Shown here: positions 58,530-64,000 of the stretch, piece after piece
How positions within the stretch are numbered: position 1 is the stretch's first letter
Layout: every line of letters begins with the position of its first letter
Assembly (NCBI GenBank): GCA_963789275.1
Contig: CAWBKF010000033.1
Span: 186,001-250,000 of the forward strand
Origin: DAHUYF01 sp963789275
GTDB taxonomy: Bacteria > Pseudomonadota > Alphaproteobacteria > ATCC43930 > CGMCC-115725
Reading direction: 5' to 3'
Length of the DNA stretch: 64,000 nt
Made by a program: the position numbers and the translations under genes
The notes under the pieces: generated by a model
The model's input: only the letters and a program-made list of their open reading frames with translations
Told to the model about the DNA's origin: nothing
The model's database searches: none

Positions 58530-59480
58530 TTGCGCACCGCGCCGAAGGTGATGCCGCGCAGCAGATGCTTGCGCAGCACGACGGTGAAGAACGACGATCG
58601 GGATCAGGAACAGCGTCGTCGCCGCGGCGACGGCCGGCCAGTCCTGGCCGCCCTCGCCGATGATGAAGGGGATGAAGGGCGGCATGGTCTGCGCGTCGCC
58701 GCTCGTCAGCAGCAAGGCGAAGGCGTATTCGTTCCAGGAGAAGATGAGGCAGAAGATCGCCGTGGCGGCGATGCCGGTGACCGCCTGCGGCAGCACGACC
58801 TTGCGAAAGGCCTGCAGCCGCGTGTAGCCGTCGACGAGGGCGGCCTCCTCGTATTCGCGCGGGATCTCGTCCATGAAGCCCTTGAGCAGCCACACCGCGA
58901 GCGAGACGTTGACCGCCGTGTAGAGCAGGATCATGCCGATACGCGTGTCGGTGAGGTCGAGCGCGCGATACATGAGATAGATCGGGATCGCGACCGCGAT
59001 CGGCGGAAACATCCGGGTCGACAGGATGAAGAAGAGGAGATCGTCGGCAAGCGGCACCCGGAAGCGCGAGAAGCCATAGGCGGCCAGCGTGCCGAGAAAG
59101 ACCGCGAGGAACGTCGAGCCGAAGCCGATCACCAGCGAATTGACGAAGCGCGGCACGGCTTTGGACGGGCCCGCGATCACCATGTTTCGCGAGCGCACGA
59201 GCTTCTCGTACCAGGTCGTGGGCGGCGGCAGGCTGGCGATGAAATCCGGCGTCTGGCGCGAGTGCACCGTGAAGAGGTCGACATAGCCCTCGAGCGTCGG
59301 CGTGAACAGCACCTTGGGCGGATAGGCGATGGCGTCCGATTGCGACTTGAAGGCGGTGGCGCCGATCCACAGCAGCGGCAGGATCGTGATCACCGCATAG
59401 AGGACGACGATCGCGCCGGCGACGGCCTTCGCGCGCGGCGAGGATTCGACGATCGAATGGGCGGCGGCAGGGGCGCTCAT
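58526..59480 (-). pseudogene. ABC transporter permease (second), frameshifted near the C-terminus
   Basis: About 318 residues when one extra base near 58592-58596 is removed; after ATTLFLIPIV the other frame ends FFTVVLRKHLLRGITFGAVRK, the standard end of MalG/UgpE-type permeases. Six helices, EAA loop EYEEAALVDGYTRLQAFRKVVLP. It starts within the ATGA overlap with the first permease gene (59477-59480). The break removes only the last helix, so the protein could be partly functional even if it is real. Together with the other permease it forms the pore of the importer. Confidence 0.85.
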
Positions 59481-60439
59481 CGCTGCTTCACCCGGTTTAG
59501 CGCCTTGACGTAGATGTTCGCCGCGCCAAAGACGGTGACGAACAGGATGATGGCGAAAGCCGAGGAATAGCCGGTGCGCCACTTCTCGAAGGCCTCGCGC
59601 TTCAAGGTGATCGAGGCGAGCTCGGTGGTCGAGCCGGGGCCGCCCGAGGTCAGCAGGTTCACCATGTCGAACATCTTGAACGCCTCGATCGCCCGGAACA
59701 GCACGGCAAGCATGAGAAAGGGCAGCACCATCGGCAGGGTGATCGACCAGAATTGCCGCCACGGCGAGGCGCGGTCGACCTCGGCTGCCTCATAGATGTA
59801 GCCGGGGATCGAGCGCAAGCCGGCAAGGCAGATCAGCATCACATAAGGCGTCCACATCCAGGTATCGACCAGCACGATCGTCCAGGGCGCCAGGCGGACA
59901 TCGCCGATCATCTCGATCGAGCTCGGCGGGATCCCGGTGAAGAAGCTGATCACGTAGTTGAAGGGCCCGATCTGCGGCTGGAAGAGCAAGGTCCAGAAGT
60001 TCCCGACGACGGCGGGTGACAGCATCATCGGCAGCAGGATGATGGTGGTCCAGAAGCTGTGCGTGCGGAATTGGCGGTTGATCAACAGCGCCAAGCCGAA
60101 GCCGATGAGGACCTGCAGCGCGATCGCCCAGATGACGAAATGCGCCGTCACCCGCATGCCCTGCCAGATGTCCTCGTCGGTCAGAATGTCGACGTAGTTG
60201 GCAAGGCCGACGAAGCGGAGCGGCGCATTCGGCAGGTTCGACTTGTAATTCGTGAAGGACAGCCGGATCGCCCAGATCAGCGGAAAGATGTTGATCGCCA
60301 GCAGCAGCACGATCGAAGGCGCGATGAACAGCCAGGCGATGCTGCGGTCGGACAGGCCGCGGACGCGCTTGGCAAGGCGCGGCGGGGTCCGCGCGGCGAC
60401 GCGATCGACGAGCGAGTCGGGATGATCGTTTGCGGTCAT
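59477..60439 (-). CDS. ABC transporter permease (first, MalF/UgpA type)
   Basis: A 320-residue inner-membrane permease with six hydrophobic helices and the EAA loop (YEAAEVDRASPWRQFWSITLP) that docks on the ATPases. The N-terminal 30 residues are cytoplasmic and basic. It follows the binding-protein gene after a 62-base gap that contains a near-perfect hairpin, and overlaps the next permease gene by ATGA. Carbohydrate/polyol class by sequence. Confidence 0.92.
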   Translation of the reverse strand: MTANDHPDSLVDRVAARTPPRLAKRVRGLSDRSIAWLFIAPSIVLLLAINIFPLIWAIRLSFTNYKSNLPNAPLRFVGLANYVDILTDEDIWQGMRVTAHFVIWAIALQVLIGFGLALLINRQFRTHSFWTTIILLPMMLSPAVVGNFWTLLFQPQIGPFNYVISFFTGIPPSSIEMIGDVRLAPWTIVLVDTWMWTPYVMLICLAGLRSIPGYIYEAAEVDRASPWRQFWSITLPMVLPFLMLAVLFRAIEAFKMFDMVNLLTSGGPGSTTELASITLKREAFEKWRTGYSSAFAIILFVTVFGAANIYVKALNRVKQR

Positions 60440-60460
60440 GGCGATCTCTCGGGGCTGGCT

Positions 60461-60489
60461 GGATCCCCGGCGCCAGGCGCCGGGGATCC
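60461..60489 (-). other. long hairpin between the binding-protein and permease genes
   Basis: GGATCCCCGGCGCC is followed after one base by its exact complement, a 14-base stem. It lies inside an operon, so rather than a full terminator it probably protects the upstream binding-protein mRNA, giving more of that subunit than of the membrane subunits, as known for malE-malF. Confidence 0.6.
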
Positions 60490-60501
60490 CTAGCCAAAGC
60501 G

Positions 60502-61842
60502 CTAGTTCATCTCCTTGCCTTCATCCTTGAACACCTTCGTCCAATCCTTGACCAGCTGGTCGAGCGCCTCCTGGGCCGTGCCTTTGTCGGCGACGACATA
60601 GTCATGGACGCGCTTCTGCATGTCGAGCAGCAGGTCGACATAGAGAGGCTCGGCCCAGAAATCCTTGACAATTCCCATCGTCGTCAGGAAATCGGGCGCG
60701 AACGGCGCGCTCTTCGGGAAGCCCGGGGCGTCGACGACAGCCTTGAGCGCCGAGTAGCCGCCGATGTCCCACCATTTCTGCTGCACGGCGGGCTGCGCGA
60801 ACCATTTGATGTATTTGAGCGCGTCGTCCTGATGCTCGGAATAGGAGACGACGGAGATGCCCTGGCCGCCGAGCTGACTGAACCTTCCCGCCGGGCCGGC
60901 CGGATTGACGAAGAACCCGATCTTGTCGCCGCCGACATTGGGATCCTTGTAGAGGCCGGGGAAGAACGCGAACCAGTTCATCTGCATCGCCACCTGGCCC
61001 GACTTGAAGGCGTCGAGGCCTTCCTGCATGTAGGCGTTGGTGAGGCCGGGCGGCTGGCAGCATTTGTAGAGCTCCTTGTAGATCTCGAGCCCTTTGACCG
61101 CGCCCGGCGAGTTGACGAAACCGTCCATGTGATAGGGCTTCTTCGGGTCGTCATACTGGAAGCCATAGACGTACATCGCGTTGGTGACGCCCATGGTAAT
61201 GCCTTCCGAGCCGCGCTCGGTGTAGATGTAGGAGCCGTATACCTTCTTGCCGTCGATTTCACGGCCGGTGAAGAACTTCGAGACCTCGATCAGCTCATCC
61301 CACGTCTTGGGCGGCTCAAGCTCGCGGTTGTACTTCGCCTTGAAGGCGGTGCGGATCTCCGGCCGCGCGAACCAGTCCTTGCGATAGGTCCAGCCGACCG
61401 CGTCGGCCATTGCCGGCAGCGCCCAATAGTTCGGCGTGTTCTTCGGCCATTCCGAATATCCCACCACCGTCGCCGGCACGAAATCGTCCATCGAGATGTG
61501 CTCTTTGGCGAAGAAATCGTTGAGCTTGATGTAGTGATGGTTCTCCGCCGAGCCGCCGATCCACTGGCTGTCGCCGATGATGAGGTCGCACAGCTTGCCG
61601 TGTGAGTTGAGCTCGTTGACGAAGCGATCGGCGTAGCTCGTCCAGGGGACGAACTCGTATTTCATCTCGATGCCCGACTGCGCCGTGAAATCCTTCGACA
61701 GCTCCACCAGCGCGTTCGCCGGGTCCCAGGCCGCCCAGCACAAGGTGAGCTGCTTGCCCTGTGCGCCGGCCTCGCCGCTGGCGAGAGCCGCCAAGCCAAG
61801 CGCGCCCGCACCAATCATCAATCGCATGCACCTGTCCATCAC
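60502..61842 (-). CDS. ABC transporter periplasmic substrate-binding protein (carbohydrate/polyol class)
   Basis: A 446-residue family-1 binding protein with signal peptide (cleavage near GEAGAQ). Mature segments LCWAAWDPANALVELSKDF, DLIIGDSQWIGG and GGQGISVVSYSEH are typical of the large carbohydrate-binding group. The ligand cannot be read, but the operon (two ATPases, DhaKLM) points to a small polyol or ketose such as glycerol or dihydroxyacetone. First gene of the longest operon in the window, which runs without a strong terminator to 51853. A long inverted repeat lies 136 bases upstream. Confidence 0.9.
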   Translation of the reverse strand: MMDRCMRLMIGAGALGLAALASGEAGAQGKQLTLCWAAWDPANALVELSKDFTAQSGIEMKYEFVPWTSYADRFVNELNSHGKLCDLIIGDSQWIGGSAENHHYIKLNDFFAKEHISMDDFVPATVVGYSEWPKNTPNYWALPAMADAVGWTYRKDWFARPEIRTAFKAKYNRELEPPKTWDELIEVSKFFTGREIDGKKVYGSYIYTERGSEGITMGVTNAMYVYGFQYDDPKKPYHMDGFVNSPGAVKGLEIYKELYKCCQPPGLTNAYMQEGLDAFKSGQVAMQMNWFAFFPGLYKDPNVGGDKIGFFVNPAGPAGRFSQLGGQGISVVSYSEHQDDALKYIKWFAQPAVQQKWWDIGGYSALKAVVDAPGFPKSAPFAPDFLTTMGIVKDFWAEPLYVDLLLDMQKRVHDYVVADKGTAQEALDQLVKDWTKVFKDEGKEMN

Positions 61843-61977
61843 GCCCTCCCTTCCTGGCGGTCGCCCGGACCGCCGCTCGGCCCACCCGGCGCCGCCATGG
61901 CCACCGGATGCGCAGATCCCGTCACCGCCGCTGATGTCGCCTGCCCGAGCCGTCCTGCCCGATGCGGGTGTCAGCGT

Positions 61978-62022
61978 TTTGTTTAGTGACCATGCTTAGT
62001 TAACAGGTTTTCACTAAACAAA
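61978..62022. promoter_or_regulatory. long inverted repeat upstream of the ABC/Dha operon
   Basis: TTTGTTTAGTGA (61978-61989) and TCACTAAACAAA (62011-62022) form a perfect 12-base inverted repeat around 21 bases that include a third, similar CTTAGTTAA (61996-62004). The region is AT-rich. Half-sites 33 bases apart, three helical turns, fit a tetrameric repressor of the DeoR/SorC or LacI kind. The rest of the 363-base gap (61843-62205) shows no gene. Confidence 0.65.
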
Positions 62023-62205
62023 CCCGGTGTCAATAAATTCGTCCGTTTGTGTCGCGATGATAGGAGCGCTGAACATTATCCTGCGCTGGCGCGACGGAGA
62101 TCGACCAATTCCGTCTAGCACCCGCAAGAAGGGGCTCGCGGCGTGTTTAGCGTTTTGTGGGGGAATGAGGCGCGACCGATCAGCCGGCCGCCCGCTGCGG
62201 CGCGA

Positions 62206-62985
62206 TCAGGCGAGCGCCTCCAGCACCGCCTCCGCCACCGGCCCCGGCGCATCGAGATCGGCGAGATGGCCGGCGCCGGGGATCACCCGCACGCTGCTCT
62301 TGCCGCTGATGCCCGCGGAAAAGCGCTGGGCATAGGCGGGCGCCAGCACCTTGTCCTCGGCGCCCCACAGGATGAGCGTGGGACAGCGGATGCGGTGGAG
62401 CCGCCGCTCGAGCCGGGTATCGGCCAGCGGCCAGAGCAGGCGCGCGGCGGTCTCGTTCGCCCGCGTCGCGACGATCGACCATTCGGCCGCGGCCACGCCG
62501 TCGGGCGCCGCCATCAGGGCAGCATAGGCATCCGGCCGCGACGACAGCAGCGCCGGCAGCGTGCCCGGCTTCTGCGCCCAGAGATCGGCGGGCGGCGCGG
62601 CCTTGTCGTAAAGCCCGAAAGGCGCGATCAACACCAGCCGGCGCACCATTCCCGGGACCATTGCCGCCGCTTCCGCGGCGAGCGCGCCGCCGACCGAGGC
62701 GCCGATGAGGTCGCCGCCGGAGAGCCCCGCGCCGTCGAGGAGATCGAGCACCGCCGCCACCCAGTCGAGCGACTGGTCGAGGCGGTCATGGCCGGTGGCG
62801 CCGGGAAATCCCGGAAACGACGGTGCCACCACGCGATGGCGCTCGGCAAGCCGATCGAGGAACGGCGTCCAGCGCGGCAAGCCGCCGAGGCCGGCGAGGT
62901 AGAAGACCGGGCTGCCCTTGCCCTTCTCCCAGACGCGGCAGGCGGCGCCGTTGACGGCGACGCAGCGCTCGGACAGCCCGCTCAT
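62206..62985 (-). CDS. alpha/beta hydrolase
   Basis: About 259 residues: YLAGLGGLPRW supplies the oxyanion-hole region (where HG is usual), IGASVGGALA the nucleophile elbow (Ser), LWGAEDKVL the acid Asp, and GAGHLADLD the His. No signal peptide. Its ATG overlaps the stop of the upstream flavin oxidoreductase gene (ATGA at 62982-62985), so the two are coupled, and a hydrolase acting on the oxygenated product, such as an ester or lactone, is plausible. The longer frame to 63051 lies within that gene. Confidence 0.83.
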   Translation of the reverse strand: MSGLSERCVAVNGAACRVWEKGKGSPVFYLAGLGGLPRWTPFLDRLAERHRVVAPSFPGFPGATGHDRLDQSLDWVAAVLDLLDGAGLSGGDLIGASVGGALAAEAAAMVPGMVRRLVLIAPFGLYDKAAPPADLWAQKPGTLPALLSSRPDAYAALMAAPDGVAAAEWSIVATRANETAARLLWPLADTRLERRLHRIRCPTLILWGAEDKVLAPAYAQRFSAGISGKSSVRVIPGAGHLADLDAPGPVAEAVLEALA

Positions 62986-64000
62986 TCCGCGGCTTCCCGC
63001 GCCTGGGGCTGCGGGCCGACACGCGCGGGCTTCGGCAGCGGCGCCGGCCACCAGCGATCCTCCCAGGCATCGTCGAAGAGGCCGCTGAGCTGCGGCAGCA
63101 CGCGCTCGGCGAAAAGCCGCGTGTTATGGCCGGCAAGCTCGCGGCTCATATTGCCGAATTGCAGCAGCAGCATGAGATGGCCGACATTGAGGTCGGTCGC
63201 CACCGTCTTGAGCTGATCGGCGACCTCGTCGGGCGAGCCGATGATGACGAAGCCCTTGGCGAGGATCTCGTCCCAGGTGGCGCCGCCGGTCATGGTCGCC
63301 GAGCGCTGCGCCGCGAGCGTCACCTGCGAGGTGATCTTGGCGCGCTGCGTCGCCTCGCTGTTATAGCCCGGCGGATTGGCATAGCGCGGATCAACATGGA
63401 GGCACCGGCCGTAGAAATACTCGGCCGGCTCCTTGTAGAGCCGCATCGCCTCCTCGCGGCTCTCGGCGACGCCGACGAATTGCAGGAAGCCGGCGCGGTA
63501 GGGATTGCGGTCCTTGCCGAGCCGCTCCATCTCGCGCCAGAAGCCCATCATCGTCTCGCGCCCGGCCTGGTAGCCGAAATAGGAGAGATAGCAGTAGACG
63601 TAGTCGCGCGCGGCGCACCATTGCCAGGTCTCGACCGAGCCGCCGCCGGGAATCCAGATCGGCGGATGCGGCTTCTGCACCGGCTGCGGCCAGACGTTGA
63701 CGTAGCGCTGCTGGTTGAAGCGGCCGTTGAAGGCGAAGGGCTCGGGCCGGGTCCAGGCCTCGACGATGAGATCATGCGCCTCGAGATAGCGCGCGCGCAG
63801 CAGGCTCGGATTCTGGCCATAGGCGTAGCAGGTGTCCATCGGCGTGCCGACCGGAAATCCCGCGATGAGCCTGCCGCCGGAGATGCAGTCGATCATCGCC
63901 ATCTCCTCGGCCACCCGGGTCGGCGGGTTGTAGAGGGCGAGCGAGTTGCCGAGCACGCAGATCGCCGTATCCGAGGTGCGCCGCGCCAGCGCCGCGGCGA
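62982..64000 (-). CDS. LLM-class flavin-dependent oxidoreductase, partial (runs off the window)
   Basis: At least 339 residues; the N-terminus lies beyond 64000, since the frame stays open to the edge and the first residues seen (ALARRTSDTAICVLGNSLALY) belong to an early strand of a luciferase-like barrel. PTRVAEEMAMIDCISGGRLIAGFPVG and KPHPPIWIPGGGS are family segments. It differs from the LLM protein at 30081 and is not a duplicate. It is coupled to the alpha/beta hydrolase downstream. A flavin-dependent oxygenase followed by a hydrolase suggests oxidative cleavage of a ketone or sulfur/nitrogen compound, substrate unknown. Confidence 0.85.
   Translation of the reverse strand, partial: AAALARRTSDTAICVLGNSLALYNPPTRVAEEMAMIDCISGGRLIAGFPVGTPMDTCYAYGQNPSLLRARYLEAHDLIVEAWTRPEPFAFNGRFNQQRYVNVWPQPVQKPHPPIWIPGGGSVETWQWCAARDYVYCYLSYFGYQAGRETMMGFWREMERLGKDRNPYRAGFLQFVGVAESREEAMRLYKEPAEYFYGRCLHVDPRYANPPGYNSEATQRAKITSQVTLAAQRSATMTGGATWDEILAKGFVIIGSPDEVADQLKTVATDLNVGHLMLLLQFGNMSRELAGHNTRLFAERVLPQLSGLFDDAWEDRWWPAPLPKPARVGPQPQAREAAE

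Noticed and set aside
57102..59513. 803-codon plus-strand frame across the ABC genes
   Set aside because: Antisense to three genes with clear ABC motifs; composition typical of a shadow frame.
1..64000. CRISPR arrays, insertion sequences, prophage or integration sites
   Set aside because: No regularly spaced repeats, transposase, integrase or tRNA-bounded direct repeats were seen on either strand.

Overview
This window reads as chromosomal DNA of a GC-rich alphaproteobacterium. The evidence is indirect: strong G/C bias at codon third positions, tightly overlapping genes, families common in Rhodospirillales and Hyphomicrobiales (a PAS-domain protein with its XRE regulator, FixJ-type receiver, CBS-BON protein, DhaKLM fed by a fused HPr-EI, glycerol-type two-ATPase ABC importer, soluble chemotaxis receptor), and no rRNA, tRNA, phage or IS gene that I could see. 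I cannot name a genus.

Layout. 0.2-4.7 kb: a GNAT acetyltransferase, an XRE regulator/PAS protein pair, and an MBOAT acyltransferase with its SGNH-like partner. 4.8-14.7 kb: an acyclic terpene utilization (Atu-type) catabolic operon. From a divergent TetR gene it runs SDR (AtuB), geranyl-CoA carboxylase beta (AtuC), acyl-CoA dehydrogenase (AtuD), hydratase (AtuE), biotin-carrying alpha subunit (AtuF), AtuA. Two palindromes lie in the divergent promoter. 14.7-22.9 kb: an exported esterase, then an operon of SDR, MaoC hydratase, an HMG-CoA-synthase/OB-fold fusion, a thiolase and a frameshifted fluoroacetate-dehalogenase-like hydrolase, divergent from a 2-methylacyl-CoA racemase and a GlcG/HbpS protein. 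Together these could take a methyl-branched acyl-CoA through beta-oxidation. 22.9-28.1 kb: small exported proteins, a PQQ alcohol dehydrogenase with the aspartate typical of lanthanide enzymes, a blue-copper protein beside it, and an exopolysaccharide-initiating sugar transferase. 28.4-33.9 kb: an OmpA-type porin-like protein and a TetR-controlled operon of ferritin-like protein, SDR and flavin-dependent oxidoreductase. 34.0-39.2 kb: a probable low-oxygen/stress cluster (CBS, nitroreductase, CBS-BON, receiver, universal stress protein) preceded by FNR-type boxes. 39.2-49.3 kb: a VOC protein, a tiny protein with a structured AT-rich leader, an MFS carrier, a CoA-transferase, a giant symporter-type hybrid histidine kinase, a LuxR-type response regulator and an MHS carrier. 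49.4-51.8 kb: a soluble chemotaxis receptor and an HxlR-type regulator divergent from an AhpD-like protein. 51.9-61.8 kb: one long operon encoding an ABC importer (binding protein, two permeases, a small membrane protein, two ATPases) followed by DhaL, DhaM, HPr-EI, an HTH protein and DhaK, which suggests uptake of a small polyol or ketose and PEP-driven phosphorylation of dihydroxyacetone. 62.2-64 kb: an alpha/beta hydrolase and a flavin-dependent oxidoreductase that runs off the window.

Quality warning: at least seven genes are intact only if one extra base (usually G or C) is removed. Six of these sites lie between 50.2 and 58.6 kb. Sequencing or assembly error is the simplest explanation, but true decay cannot be excluded from sequence alone. 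All homology statements here come from reading the proteins by eye; no database search was run.
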